From contig OMXX01000001.1 of assembly GCA_900315105.1 (NCBI GenBank), forward strand, positions 1 through 64,000: DNA of 64,000 bases, written 5' to 3'. This document shows positions 31,845 to 41,485 of the stretch, one piece after another (within the stretch, counting starts at the first letter, position 1; each line of letters starts with the position of its first letter). A program made the translations under genes and the position numbers. This stretch comes from an uncultured Prevotellaceae bacterium. Its GTDB lineage: Bacteria > Bacteroidota > Bacteroidia > Bacteroidales > Bacteroidaceae. The notes under the pieces are model-generated. The model made no database searches, was not told where the DNA came from, and worked only from the letters and a program-made list of their open reading frames with translations.

Positions 31845-32696
31845 ATGGAAGAACTTGATTTATCGAAGACCGCTTCGGAGCTTTTGAGTGATAAGGCTCT
31901 GGACACTGCGTTGCAGTATTGCATGACCTTAGGCAAGAATATCCTTGCCGCCTTGGTTATCTATTTTGTAGGTAGGTTTATCATCTCCAAACTGACGAAA
32001 CTTGTTCGCACGATAATGCAGAAGAAGGAGATAGAGCCTTCTCTGTATTCGTTCCTCGACAGTTTGATGACCATCTGCCTGTACTTTGTGCTCGTTATCG
32101 CCATTGTAGGTGTGCTTGGAATTGAAACGAGTTCGTTTGTTGCTCTGTTTGCCTCTGCTGGTGTTGCTATCGGTATGGCGTTGAGTGGTACGCTGCAGAA
32201 CTTTGCCGGTGGTGTTATGATACTTCTGTTCCGTCCGTTCCGTGTTGGTGATTTCATTGAGGCACAGGGCTATAGTGGTACTGTAAAGCAGATTCAGATA
32301 TTCAGTACTATTCTCACAACCGTGGATAATCAGACCATCATTATTCCGAATGGAGGATTGTCAACAGGCAGTATGAAGAACTATTCAAAACAGCCTTACC
32401 GTCGTGTGGATATCGATGTAGAGGTGGCTTATGGCTCTAAGCCAGAGGCTGTTCGTAAGGTTCTCCTTGATATTTGCGCGAAGGATAGCAGGATTATGAC
32501 ACAGGATGCCATGAAGCCCTTTATCCCTATGACTTCAATGGGGGCAAGTGCTATTGTGTTCCAGTTGCGTGTTTGGACGGAATCTGCCAATTACTGGGGA
32601 GTGAAGTTTGATACTACGGAAAAAATATACAATAGACTTGGAGAGGAAGGTATTGAGATTCCATTCCAGCAGATTGATGTTCACATGCGTTCGTAA
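31845..32696 (+). CDS. MscS-family mechanosensitive channel
   Basis: A 283-residue MscS-type channel: three N-terminal helices (about 25-50, 65-90, 100-125), the pore-lining TM3 with 'GVAIGMALSGTLQNFAGGVMIL' (cited in part as 'GMALSGTLQNFAGG'), then the beta domain ('RPFRVGDFIEAQG') and the C-terminal alpha/beta domain. The heptamer gates under membrane tension to relieve osmotic shock. The length is that of E. coli MscS. It is followed by a bidirectional terminator. Confidence 0.95.
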   Translation: MEELDLSKTASELLSDKALDTALQYCMTLGKNILAALVIYFVGRFIISKLTKLVRTIMQKKEIEPSLYSFLDSLMTICLYFVLVIAIVGVLGIETSSFVALFASAGVAIGMALSGTLQNFAGGVMILLFRPFRVGDFIEAQGYSGTVKQIQIFSTILTTVDNQTIIIPNGGLSTGSMKNYSKQPYRRVDIDVEVAYGSKPEAVRKVLLDICAKDSRIMTQDAMKPFIPMTSMGASAIVFQLRVWTESANYWGVKFDTTEKIYNRLGEEGIEIPFQQIDVHMRS

Positions 32697-32717
32697 ATAC
32701 GACTGTACAAATAGAAT

Positions 32718-32755
32718 AGGGGATAGCTCAGATTTGAGCTATCCCCTTTATTATT
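32718..32755. terminator. bidirectional terminator
   Basis: AGGGGATAGCTCA (32718-32730) pairs perfectly with 32735-32747, loop GATT, with a T/A-rich tail. It lies between the convergent channel and beta-barrel genes. Confidence 0.9.
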
Positions 32756-32774
32756 TATTAATGTTGTAGTGAGA

Positions 32775-33398
32775 TTATTTGATTGGAAGCTTGTATCCAA
32801 GAGTGAACTGGAATACGAAGTTTGTTGCGCGTTTGTTGCTGAACTTAAGAGCTTCTGTAAGTCCAATGTTATAGCGGAGATCGAAGACAAAGTTGTTCTT
32901 CTCGTATGAGATGCCGACAGGGAGTGCCATAACGAGTGGCTTGACAAGAATACCATTACCTTCATTGTCCAGAGGAGCGCCATCAAGGTCACATTCTTGT
33001 TTCTGTCCGTTGACGTTTACCACTGTACCCCTGCTATTGAGGTTGATACCAGGTTCAAGACCCACTTTGAGGGTGACTCCGTAATCCCAGTAATAGTTTG
33101 CCATAATAGGGAGATTGAGGTAATTGAGTTTTATCGTACCGTCAGACCATTCGGTGTGTGCATTTGTTCCCTGCTGTGAGTACATAGCAGCGAAAGAAAC
33201 AGAAAAATCAGGGATAATCTGGTAACCAAGTTCTGCGCCAGCAGCAAAGCCGACACGGTAGTCACTTTTCTCGAATGTTGACATATTGGCTGCGTTTATA
33301 CCGATTTTTGGAGTAACGGTGAGAGTGCCCACTTCGTTCTGGGCGAATCCTGAAATACTAGTAAGCGCAATGCCTGCAATAGCTAAAAACTTTTTCAT
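32775..33398 (-). CDS. PorT-like outer membrane beta-barrel protein
   Basis: A 207-residue protein with a signal peptide (cleavage near GFAQ-NEV) and a PorT/OMP_b-brl_2-like barrel ('KIGINAANMS', 'GAELGYQI', 'FTLGYKLPIK' at the end). The start is ATG 33398; an in-frame ATG at 33470 lies upstream of the promoter's -7 element (33427-33434). It is paralogous to the divergently encoded protein at 33636, with the same N-terminal pattern 'TPKIGINAANMS' versus 'TPKMGVNIASMS'. Confidence 0.88.
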   Translation of the reverse strand: MKKFLAIAGIALTSISGFAQNEVGTLTVTPKIGINAANMSTFEKSDYRVGFAAGAELGYQIIPDFSVSFAAMYSQQGTNAHTEWSDGTIKLNYLNLPIMANYYWDYGVTLKVGLEPGINLNSRGTVVNVNGQKQECDLDGAPLDNEGNGILVKPLVMALPVGISYEKNNFVFDLRYNIGLTEALKFSNKRATNFVFQFTLGYKLPIK

Positions 33399-33426
33399 CT
33401 TTATGGGTTTTGTATAAAATTTGGTG

Positions 33427-33434
33427 CAAAAGTA
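33427..33434 (-). promoter_or_regulatory. -7 promoter element of the 32775-33398 barrel gene
   Basis: TACTTTTG on the minus strand, 29 bp before the start. It faces the rightward promoter at 33510. Confidence 0.75.
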
Positions 33435-33509
33435 CATATTCTTTCTCATTCTGCCAAATGTTTTGCACACTTTTATACGTAATAGTTTGTGAAGTTGGGA
33501 TTTTTTTGC

Positions 33510-33517
33510 TAACTTTG
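33510..33517 (+). promoter_or_regulatory. -7 promoter element of the 33636-34346 barrel gene
   Basis: TAACTTTG with TTTG at 33486-33489 (20 bp spacing). Confidence 0.75.
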
Positions 33518-33635
33518 CACACGAAAAAGTAAAAAATGGAGTCTTTACCTCTTTTATGGTAAATTATGGACATATTGGGGGATAGCTTCTTTGAAGAAAT
33601 TACGGTATATTGGAAACAAGTTATAAGACAAATCA

Positions 33636-34346
33636 ATGAAGAAGTTTATTTTGATTGCAGGCATGATGCTTGCTTGCGTCTCTGGATTTGCTCAGATGCA
33701 GCCAGGTTTGTTCTCTATCACTCCTAAGATGGGTGTTAATATTGCGTCCATGTCTAATTCGGGAAAGTCTAACAGTCGTATAGCCTTTGCCGCAGGAGTT
33801 GATTTTGAGTATCAGATCAATCGTCAGTTTGCTTTTGGTCTCGGTACAATCTATTCTCAGCAAGGTATTACGGATGATCCTTGGACTGTGAAGACAGACT
33901 ATTTGGCTCTGCCTTTGACTGCATTTTACTATCCGGTTAGAGGACTTGGCATCTATGTTGGTGTTGAGCCTGCTATTAAGTTGCGTGCTAAGGCTGAGTA
34001 CTCCTATGGCATGAAGTCGGGAGTGGTTGAACTGAAGAATACTGCTGAAATTACAGAAAGGTTAAGGGATGAAAATCCTGATAAATTTGTTTATGATGGT
34101 ATTTGTGCTAATAAAGATCTTGGTGCAAAGCGTGGCGTACTCTCTTTGCCTATCGGTGTGAACTATGAGTTTGACCATTGTGTTTTCGGAGTCAAATATA
34201 GTATCGGTCTTGGTACAGCAGTTTCAGGAAGAGGTGTGAGCTGCTCTCATAATGTGTTCCAGATTTCATTGGGTTATAGATTTAATGTGCTTGGTGATAT
34301 AAAGAAGGTGGAATATAAGCGAGAGAAGAAAGACGAAAAAAAGTAA
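33636..34346 (+). CDS. outer membrane beta-barrel protein, paralogue
   Basis: A 236-residue protein with a signal peptide (cleavage near GFAQ-MQP) and a PorT-like barrel. It has the same repeat pattern as the divergent neighbour, plus a charged extracellular-loop-like insertion (residues about 130-165) and a C-terminal Lys/Glu tail after the last strand ('FQISLGYRFN'), which is unusual for a barrel, since the last residue is normally aromatic. Function unknown. Confidence 0.87.
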   Translation: MKKFILIAGMMLACVSGFAQMQPGLFSITPKMGVNIASMSNSGKSNSRIAFAAGVDFEYQINRQFAFGLGTIYSQQGITDDPWTVKTDYLALPLTAFYYPVRGLGIYVGVEPAIKLRAKAEYSYGMKSGVVELKNTAEITERLRDENPDKFVYDGICANKDLGAKRGVLSLPIGVNYEFDHCVFGVKYSIGLGTAVSGRGVSCSHNVFQISLGYRFNVLGDIKKVEYKREKKDEKK

Positions 34347-34385
34347 GAGAACAGTCAAAAGTAAGAATCACATATATATAGAAAA

Positions 34386-34424
34386 ACTCCCGATGGCAAT
34401 GAGCTTTGCTATCGGGAGTTTTGT
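34386..34424. terminator. bidirectional terminator
   Basis: ACTCCCGAT (34386-34394) pairs with ATCGGGAGT (34411-34419), extended by GCAA/TTGC, with TTTTGTT after it. It lies between convergent genes. Confidence 0.85.
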
Positions 34425-35083
34425 TATGTCGTTTTTAAAGGTTCTTCGTCATTAAGCCATTTGAAGGCTTCACCCTTGACGAGCCATGATAATCCGAAGA
34501 GATGGAGTAGTATAATCTCTATTATCATTGTCACCCAACCTGAGGTAGGGATTATCACCATGATAACGAAACACAGTTCAACGGCTATCATTCCCCATCC
34601 ACAGAATTTGTATATCTTGTTTCTTATCTTCTTTCGTTCTGTCATTTCTCCGCCTGTCTTGGTGAAGAGAAAGGCACTGTTGTAAGCCAGTAGAAGGAAA
34701 AATATAGCAGCGCAAGCTGTGTGGATGATGTTTGACGTTTGAATCGGTAATTGAAAGAAACCTACGTGTGTGCCTGCCTCTATCCAATGAACCTTACATG
34801 GGAACAGCACAATGCCAAGTCCGAAGATTCCGCTGAGCGTGGTTATGATGTTGTCGAGTTTGTCATAGCCTACATATGTTATGAGAACAAGACATGCAGG
34901 TATTAGAACTCCGACGAGGGCTGGCGACTGGTAGTATGTGGCAGAGATACTCCACCACCATTCTTTGCTTGGGTGTTCGGCAATACCTGCTGAGAGTAGG
35001 GCGAGCCACGGAAGTACAACACCAAGGATTCCGCATAGGTTTCTTATGCGGAGATACATTTTCTTTTCTTTTGTTATTTCCAT
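34424..35083 (-). CDS. hypothetical multi-pass membrane protein
   Basis: A 219-residue inner membrane protein with about six hydrophobic helices and an early 'WWWSISATYYQSPALVGVL' segment that resembles DUF998-like membrane proteins. No catalytic motif is visible. It lies between the barrel gene's terminator and the HD-GYP gene on the same strand as the latter, with an 80-bp gap. Function unknown. Confidence 0.75.
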   Translation of the reverse strand: MEITKEKKMYLRIRNLCGILGVVLPWLALLSAGIAEHPSKEWWWSISATYYQSPALVGVLIPACLVLITYVGYDKLDNIITTLSGIFGLGIVLFPCKVHWIEAGTHVGFFQLPIQTSNIIHTACAAIFFLLLAYNSAFLFTKTGGEMTERKKIRNKIYKFCGWGMIAVELCFVIMVIIPTSGWVTMIIEIILLHLFGLSWLVKGEAFKWLNDEEPLKTT

Positions 35084-35162
35084 TTCAGTTTAAGTTTTTA
35101 GGTTATTGTTGAGTCTTAAGATTATTGTACAAAATCTAATTCGGGAATAAGCATGATTAATT

Positions 35163-37097
35163 CTACTTTTCCACGAAGAAATTCTTGTAGATGTCATAGT
35201 AGTTGTTAATCCATGCTTTCTCTACTATGTATTTCATCTTTGAATATACATCAGGATGCTCCTTTATGAGATTCACAAGTTCGGCATTGTAGTGTGTACC
35301 TGCTCCTTTCTCAAATTCCTGGATAAGAGTGTCATATACCTTTGTCTTGCTGTAGTTACGGCCAAGACGATCGGTAGCCGCCTCAAGGCAGTCACTTAGC
35401 GTTACTATGTCAATGAGGAAATATATAGGGCTCTTGGTATTGTCAAAACTTTTCGGGTAGCCCCTTGTTCCGTCGTGCCATTTGTGATGACCGAGGGTTA
35501 TGTCGTGATATCTTGCCAAAGTAGAGTCGATTTCAAGATATTTGAGACCAAGCTCAGGATGCTGTTGTATGATACGGTATCCGTGCTCTGTGAGTCGTGC
35601 AAAATCGTTGTTGATAAGTCCTATCATGGAATTCTTTCCAAGGTCATGGTAGTTGGCTGCATGAACTATGAAGTTGTCAAGTTCTGCGGCTCTTGCAATG
35701 GCCTCTTTCTCTGACTTAATGTCGAGAGTACCGATAAGCAGTTCCGGGTGATGTGTAATGACACCCTTCAGAATCACTCGTGAAAGTTCACCTACGAGAC
35801 GTGAATGGGCGAATGTTGTGACGGATGTTGTTACTGACAACTGATAGAGATTGCGTATTCGTTCACCTGTGGAGAGGTATTTCATTACGCGCTTGTAGGT
35901 CGTGAATTTCTCCAGAGGTCTTACTGCGGAGTAGGACATCTGTGAATTGTTCATGATGATGATAGTAATGACCTTCTTTGCGCATTCAAGATACTTGCAC
36001 ATAAGGTCGTGCTTGGTCTCGAATGGTAGGGTAGAGGTATCTACCATATATATAAGGTCATAGAGATATTGTACCAAATCGCCAGGATAGATCATTCGCT
36101 GGGCAATCATCTGGTCTATCTTTGACTGATATGTCTTGTTGAAAAGGGAGTCTGCGAGTAGCGTGTAGTGGTTCGCATTCTCCGGTTCAAATCCCATCTT
36201 TATAATAAGATATGTGAATATCTGCCTTGAGAGAGCCTTTACGGGTCTGCCTTCATATTTGACGATATAGTCGCGATATATGGAGTCGGCAGTCTCATTG
36301 GTTCCTACAGGATGATAGTAAAGGTAGTAGTTGTGTACTATATTGTCCTTTCGGATGTTTGCCCATGCCATGTTGGTGCGGATAACAGGGTCATGACGGT
36401 ATTCCGCTGGTATGGAGTCGTTAAACCTTATGGCACGGTCGTAGTTGGAGTAGAACTCATCAATTGAGATTACGCCTTCCTGCACAAGCTGGTTACGGAG
36501 CAATGCTATATAGGATATTGCCTTGAGCTTGTAATAGTCTATTGTTGGATTGTCGCATTTCCACGCTATTATCTTCTTATGGTATTTGGTGTGAATACGA
36601 AGTCCGGCTGTGTCTGATGACAATGCATATTGATAATTCAACTCTGCAATGGCATTGTATATATAATACATATCCGTACCGCCGCGTTGTTCGTAGTCAG
36701 GCAGCATCTTGTTTATGAAAGGCTCAAGTATGAAAGGGTCTAATATCTGCTTGCTGACAATGTCGTGCAATGTACGGCTGATAGGATAGTATATAGTGGT
36801 ATCGATAAGTGATGTGTCCTGACTTACATAGTCTTCCATGTGCCTGATCATCTGGCTGTTTTCCTTGAACATAACGCGAAAACGGTCGGAACGGCGAAGG
36901 AAAAGCTTAACCCATGACTTTCTGTCGGTTGGTAAGAAAATGCTGTCGTTTATAAGGTTATACTGAATGGCATTCTCATATAATGTACGGAAATAGGCAT
37001 CAAAATCAGGTTTTGGGACAGGCTGTGCGAATGTCTGTACCGTGAAGCCGAAGGTTATCAGCAAAAATGTTACATATAATATAAATTTCTTCTTCAA
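35163..37097 (-). CDS. exported HD-GYP-type phosphohydrolase domain protein
   Basis: A 644-residue protein with a Sec signal peptide (cleavage near TFAQ-PVP) and no later membrane helix, so it should be periplasmic or surface-located. Residues about 25-430 are a helical sensor-like region. The C-terminal third carries an HD-GYP-type domain: 'FAHSRLVGELSR', 'YHDLGKN' (about residue 484), 'QHPELGLKYL', 'GHHKWHDGTRGYP' (about 534-546) and 'TLSDCLEAATD'. All metal-binding positions seem present. The start codon is TTG; an in-frame TAA lies 18 nt upstream. HD-GYP proteins normally act on c-di-GMP in the cytoplasm. Promoter at 37126-37133. Confidence 0.85.
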   Translation of the reverse strand: MKKKFILYVTFLLITFGFTVQTFAQPVPKPDFDAYFRTLYENAIQYNLINDSIFLPTDRKSWVKLFLRRSDRFRVMFKENSQMIRHMEDYVSQDTSLIDTTIYYPISRTLHDIVSKQILDPFILEPFINKMLPDYEQRGGTDMYYIYNAIAELNYQYALSSDTAGLRIHTKYHKKIIAWKCDNPTIDYYKLKAISYIALLRNQLVQEGVISIDEFYSNYDRAIRFNDSIPAEYRHDPVIRTNMAWANIRKDNIVHNYYLYYHPVGTNETADSIYRDYIVKYEGRPVKALSRQIFTYLIIKMGFEPENANHYTLLADSLFNKTYQSKIDQMIAQRMIYPGDLVQYLYDLIYMVDTSTLPFETKHDLMCKYLECAKKVITIIIMNNSQMSYSAVRPLEKFTTYKRVMKYLSTGERIRNLYQLSVTTSVTTFAHSRLVGELSRVILKGVITHHPELLIGTLDIKSEKEAIARAAELDNFIVHAANYHDLGKNSMIGLINNDFARLTEHGYRIIQQHPELGLKYLEIDSTLARYHDITLGHHKWHDGTRGYPKSFDNTKSPIYFLIDIVTLSDCLEAATDRLGRNYSKTKVYDTLIQEFEKGAGTHYNAELVNLIKEHPDVYSKMKYIVEKAWINNYYDIYKNFFVEK

Positions 37098-37125
37098 TTC
37101 CCAAATTAATTGTTATATTATGCTG

Positions 37126-37133
37126 CAAAGTTA
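37126..37133 (-). promoter_or_regulatory. -7 promoter element of the HD-GYP gene
   Basis: TAACTTTG on the minus strand, 29 bp before the TTG start. Confidence 0.75.
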
Positions 37134-37207
37134 CACATTTTTTCTGTGAAAGCAAAAAAAAATGTAAAATAATGCAAAAAATAATTGGTGGAATGGAAAA
37201 AAAAAAG

Positions 37208-37215
37208 TAACTTTG
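37208..37215 (+). promoter_or_regulatory. -7 promoter element of the peroxiredoxin gene
   Basis: TAACTTTG, 37 bp before the first ATG. Confidence 0.75.
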
Positions 37216-37251
37216 TCACAGAAACCAGAATAGTAAACCATTAAAAACTCG

Positions 37252-37722
37252 ATGACTATGGATATAGGAGATAAGATCCCCGATGTTCTTGGCATAGACC
37301 AAAACGGGAAAGAGATTAGAGCCGGCGATTTCGCAGGAAGGAAGTTGATTCTATACAGTTATCCTAAGGCGAATACAAGCGGATGCACGGCAGAAGCCTG
37401 TTCGTTGCAATCCCATAAACAGGAATTGGAAACCGCGGGATATAGTATAGTAGGTGTGAGCAAGGACAAAATGGAAACCCAGAAGAAATTTGCGGATACA
37501 CAAGGACTTGACTTTCCACTGATAGCAGACACGGAAACCACCCTTCTTCAGAAGTTGGGATGCTGGGGCGAGAAGGTCGCTTGCGGCAGAAGGACAATAG
37601 GAATCCTGAGAACCACCTACCTTGTTAGCGAACAGGGAATAATAGAAAAGGTGTTTCAGCCAAAAGAGATAAAAACAAGGAATCACGCCGAGCAAATCCT
37701 GAAGTGGATAAACGAACGATAG
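37252..37722 (+). CDS. peroxiredoxin (BCP/PrxQ type)
   Basis: A 156-residue thiol peroxidase: 'YSYPKANTSGCTAEACSLQ' has the peroxidatic Cys (about 46) and the resolving Cys five residues later, as in BCP/PrxQ. It reduces hydroperoxides with thioredoxin. The start is ATG 37252 or ATG 37258. A second Cys pair (CW, CG near 103-111) is non-standard. It stands alone, between the HD-GYP gene and the protease gene. Confidence 0.93.
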   Translation: MTMDIGDKIPDVLGIDQNGKEIRAGDFAGRKLILYSYPKANTSGCTAEACSLQSHKQELETAGYSIVGVSKDKMETQKKFADTQGLDFPLIADTETTLLQKLGCWGEKVACGRRTIGILRTTYLVSEQGIIEKVFQPKEIKTRNHAEQILKWINER

Positions 37723-37868
37723 AACACAGGTCAGAAGTCTTCGAATAGAGAAGATTATTACAATACACAAAATAACCCAATAGACCTGATACCTTATATA
37801 TTGCCTCTGTAAAGAAGAGGTTACGAGATTAAAAATTACACAAAATATTTCCAAACACCTTATATTCT

Positions 37869-40148
37869 ATGAAAAAGCTATTTACATTTATTTTCGTATC
37901 ATTATTCGTAGCAACTAATATATGGGCTGCAAAATCTGCAGGAACAGCGATGCTAGTCTTTCAGTCTGATGGTCTGGCTGTTACAATACAACTCTTGGGC
38001 GATGAGGATTTCTCATGGTACCAGACAGTAGATGGAGCGCTTCTTGTGCGCGAAGGTTCGGACTACTATATTGCCAAGCTTGAGAAAGGTGAACTTGTAA
38101 GTACCGGTATCTTGGCACATGATGAAGATGACCGTACTGAGGCTGAGAATGCTGCTATTGCTGCACAGGACAAGACTACTTTCTTCGCTCAGGCCGATAA
38201 TTCTGTTAAGAAGAGAAGAAATGCCGTTGTACGTCTTGATAAGAAGAACTTCAGCCCTCACATGGGTGAAATCCATATTCCTATCATCCTTATGAACTAT
38301 ACCGACAAGCAGTTCGTTCTCGGTGATGGTGATAAGGAGAAACTATACGAGGTCTTTGAGGAATACTTTAACGGCGAGACAAGAACTCCTTATACTTCAG
38401 AGACAAGATTTCAGGGATACAGCTCTGTACGTCAGTATTTCATAGACGCCAGCAATGGAAAGTTCACTCCTGTTTTCGATCTCTATGGTCCTTATGAAAC
38501 AGCTAACAATCACGACTATTATGGTAAGGCAAACGGTAAGACCAGTACTTTGCTGAAGGAGGCTGTTGCAAGTGCCGATGCAGATATCGATTTCTCACAG
38601 TATGACAGCAATAATGACGGTAATGTGGATATCGTCTATGTACTCTATGCAGGAACAGGTGCAAACCTCAGTGGTAATAGAAATGACGTATGGCCAGCAT
38701 GTTGGTATAACAGGACAATCAAAACTAATGATGATAAGATTGTCAATGTAATAGGTGTTGCTAATGAACTTGCAGCAAACAGTTATATGGGACAGCCTGT
38801 ACGTGCCGGTATCGGTGTCTTCTGTCATGAGATGAGTCATGGTCTTGGACTTCCTGATCTTTACTGGACTTTGGGCTACAAGCCAAAGGATGCAAATGGC
38901 AATGTTGATTTCGACAACTGCGGTCCTGAGGACTGGGATATTATGGATGGTGGTGAGAATCTGTATAACGGAATGTGGCCATGCCAATATACAGCTTGGG
39001 AACGTGAGTATATGGGTTGGGAAGATGCAGAGGAACTTGTAGGTGCGCAGAATATTACGCTTGCTCCACGTAACAAGGGTGGAAAGGCTTACAGGATTAC
39101 TAATCCTGCTGATCCATACGAGTACTACACAATCGAGCACTCTGGTTATGATGAATGGAACTACTACCTTAACAAGCAGTATGGCAATGGTATGCTTATC
39201 ATGCACATCACCTCTTCTGCAAATGGGTTCAGTATGACTCCTAATAATGAATACGGACATCCAAATGTAACTCTCCTGCCTGCTGATGGCAGAATCTTAG
39301 GCTACTATACATATACGGAAAATCCGTCAATAACTCTTGGTGACTATAAGAACAGCTTGAGAGCTGACATTTATCCTGGTTTAGATGAGGTTACTTCTGT
39401 TGATTCCTTCAAGAACTACACAGGCAATGACATGGTGGATGGTTTCGGTATCACTGACATCATGCAGAATGAGGATAATACCGTTAGCTTCTGGTTCAAG
39501 GGTGGTGTATATGATCTTCCTGATGGAAAGGAACTTGCTGATTATCCTACAGAGACCTATGGTAAGATTAACTACACTCGTAATATGTCAGCAGACTGGG
39601 GTACTGTAGTCGTTCCTTTCGATGTTGACTATGATTCTACCAATAAGGACTATACACTCTACTATCTCAATGGAGCAAGTTTCGATGAGCTTATGTTCCT
39701 TGAATATCCTTCAGGTGTTATCCCTGCAGGCACTCCAATGGTAGTGAAGAAGAATAGTGGCGACCAGATCGTTATTAGCGGAACAAACACATCAATCAAT
39801 CCTGTTCTCAATGAGGCCGAGACTTTCTCTAACTGGAAGATGAAGGGTACCTACACAATGCGGGAAGATCTTAAGCACGTTTATTTCATTGCTCAGAACA
39901 AATTCTGGTGGGCAGAGAATACTGTAAAGGTAAGTCCTTACAGAGCATGGTTTGATACTACTGATACAAGTTATTCAAAAGGCAAGTCTATGAAGATTTC
40001 CCTTAACGACGGTGTCAGCACTGCAATCTATGAACTTACTACCAATACCGTTGAAGAGAATGCTGATATGTATAATCTTCTTGGTCAGAAGGTGAATCCT
40101 CGTAGTGGTGATATCTATATCACTAATGGTAGGAAGTATATAAAATAA
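37869..40148 (+). CDS. secreted M6-family metalloprotease
   Basis: A 759-residue protein with a signal peptide (cleavage near IWA-AKS) and an M6 peptidase domain (about residues 130-440) with zinc motif 'CHEMSHGLGLPD' (HExxH at about 322-326). The C-terminal region is beta-sandwich-like and the last 30 residues ('YNLLGQKVNPRSG', 'ITNGRKYIK') are the short Gly/Lys tail common at the ends of exported Prevotella proteins, similar to cell-surface sorting tails. The intact HExxH suggests activity. It stands alone, with a terminator following. Confidence 0.92.
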   Translation: MKKLFTFIFVSLFVATNIWAAKSAGTAMLVFQSDGLAVTIQLLGDEDFSWYQTVDGALLVREGSDYYIAKLEKGELVSTGILAHDEDDRTEAENAAIAAQDKTTFFAQADNSVKKRRNAVVRLDKKNFSPHMGEIHIPIILMNYTDKQFVLGDGDKEKLYEVFEEYFNGETRTPYTSETRFQGYSSVRQYFIDASNGKFTPVFDLYGPYETANNHDYYGKANGKTSTLLKEAVASADADIDFSQYDSNNDGNVDIVYVLYAGTGANLSGNRNDVWPACWYNRTIKTNDDKIVNVIGVANELAANSYMGQPVRAGIGVFCHEMSHGLGLPDLYWTLGYKPKDANGNVDFDNCGPEDWDIMDGGENLYNGMWPCQYTAWEREYMGWEDAEELVGAQNITLAPRNKGGKAYRITNPADPYEYYTIEHSGYDEWNYYLNKQYGNGMLIMHITSSANGFSMTPNNEYGHPNVTLLPADGRILGYYTYTENPSITLGDYKNSLRADIYPGLDEVTSVDSFKNYTGNDMVDGFGITDIMQNEDNTVSFWFKGGVYDLPDGKELADYPTETYGKINYTRNMSADWGTVVVPFDVDYDSTNKDYTLYYLNGASFDELMFLEYPSGVIPAGTPMVVKKNSGDQIVISGTNTSINPVLNEAETFSNWKMKGTYTMREDLKHVYFIAQNKFWWAENTVKVSPYRAWFDTTDTSYSKGKSMKISLNDGVSTAIYELTTNTVEENADMYNLLGQKVNPRSGDIYITNGRKYIK

Positions 40149-40205
40149 ATGCAAGTATTATAAGAAATATAGAGAGGGGGATAATTGAGTTTTAATGGTT
40201 TCAAT

Positions 40206-40250
40206 ACAGAAAGAGAGTGAAGAACGGGTTTTCTTCACTCTCTGTTTTTT
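40206..40250. terminator. bidirectional terminator
   Basis: AGAGAGTGAAGAA (40212-40224) pairs perfectly with 40231-40243, loop CGGGTT, T-run after. It lies between the convergent protease and hisC genes. Confidence 0.88.
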
Positions 40251-40271
40251 ATATCTATGTCTCAAGTAAAA

Positions 40272-41306
40272 TTACATCGTGCGCAATGCAGCAAGCAGTT
40301 CTGTATTCTCTGGCTTTGTTCCGATGGTGATTCGGAGGCAGTTCTTACAGAGCGTGATGCGTGTACGGTTACGGACGATGATACCCTTATCCACGAGATA
40401 ATCGTATGCCTTCTGTGCATCATCCATCTCCGCAAGGAAGAAGTTGGCATCGGTAGGGTAGATGCGCTTACACATTGGGAGCTCTGCGAAAGCCGTGAGC
40501 ATACGGCTGCGCTCCTGTAGGAGAAGCTTAACCCATTGCTCAACCTCGAAAGTGCTGTTCAGACGCTCAAGAGCGGCTTCCTGTGTGAGACGGTTGATGT
40601 TGTAAGGGTACTTCACCTTGTTGTAGATGTCGATAATCTCCTTTGATGCGAATGCCATACCACAACGGATGGCTGCCGATCCCCATGCCTTGCTGAGTGT
40701 TTGGAAGACGATGAGGTTAGGGAAACGATCCAAAAGCTTCGTGATGCTGTCTTCACGTGAGAAATCGATATATGCTTCATCGACAACAACAAAGCCCTGG
40801 AACTTCTCCAATACATCGAATATAGCCTTGCGGTTGATGGCATTGCCTGTAGGATTGTTCGGAGAACAGAACCACACAACCTTTGTATTGTCATCGCAAG
40901 CAGCAAGAAGTGTTTCTGCCTCAATCTGGAAGTTCTCGTCAAGGAGAACAGGACGGTATTCCACATTGTTGATGTCTGCACATACCTTATACATTCCGTA
41001 TGTTGGTTCTATGGCAACAACGTTATCCACCTTTGGCTCGCAGAAGCAGCGATATACGAGGTCGATAGCTTCGTCAGAACCATTGCCGAGGAATATACAT
41101 TCCACAGGAATGTTCTTGAGCTGCGAGATACGCTCCTTCACCTGTATCTGGAGAGGGTCTGGGTAGCGGTTGTTAGGATCGTTATATGGGTTCTCGTTTG
41201 CATCGAGGAACACATGTGCGGCTTTTCCGCTATATTCGTTTCGTGCACTACTATATGGAGCGAGTGACCAGATATTTGGTCGTGTTAATTCTTGAAGAGA
41301 TTTCAT
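40272..41306 (-). CDS. hisC: histidinol-phosphate aminotransferase
   Basis: A 344-residue class I/II PLP aminotransferase of the HisC type: '[15 protein letters not shown]', 'SPNNPTGN', 'VVDEAYIDF' and PLP lysine in '[14 protein letters not shown]' (about residues 211-224). It converts imidazole acetol-phosphate to histidinol phosphate. In most Bacteroidales hisC directly follows hisD. Here three unrelated genes and a repeat array lie between hisD (45204) and hisC, and hisB is absent downstream. Confidence 0.95.
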   Translation of the reverse strand: MKSLQELTRPNIWSLAPYSSARNEYSGKAAHVFLDANENPYNDPNNRYPDPLQIQVKERISQLKNIPVECIFLGNGSDEAIDLVYRCFCEPKVDNVVAIEPTYGMYKVCADINNVEYRPVLLDENFQIEAETLLAACDDNTKVVWFCSPNNPTGNAINRKAIFDVLEKFQGFVVVDEAYIDFSREDSITKLLDRFPNLIVFQTLSKAWGSAAIRCGMAFASKEIIDIYNKVKYPYNINRLTQEAALERLNSTFEVEQWVKLLLQERSRMLTAFAELPMCKRIYPTDANFFLAEMDDAQKAYDYLVDKGIIVRNRTRITLCKNCLRITIGTKPENTELLAALRTM

Positions 41307-41381
41307 GTTGTTTTTAAATCAAATTACTAATTACAAATTATTATGAAATGCACCTTGCGGTGCTGTTCTTTTGGGTTAGAA

Positions 41382-41485
41382 AGTAAATTAGAAGTAAATT
41401 AAATCAGTAAATTATTATTTCTAAAATTTCCCCAGCGGCGGATGCCGCATGTAATTTACTGAATATAATTTATTGGCAATTTACT
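41382..41485. repeat. mirror-image AGTAAATT array
   Basis: AGTAAATT starts at 41382, 41393 and 41406. Inverted AATTTACT-type units start at 41453, 41467 and 41478. The centre holds a small GCGG-ATG-CCGC hairpin. A second member of this family is at 58687-58800. Confidence 0.85.

Noticed and set aside
38595..39260. 221-codon frame opposite the M6 protease
   Set aside because: It is antisense to a gene with clear domain content and has no motif of its own.
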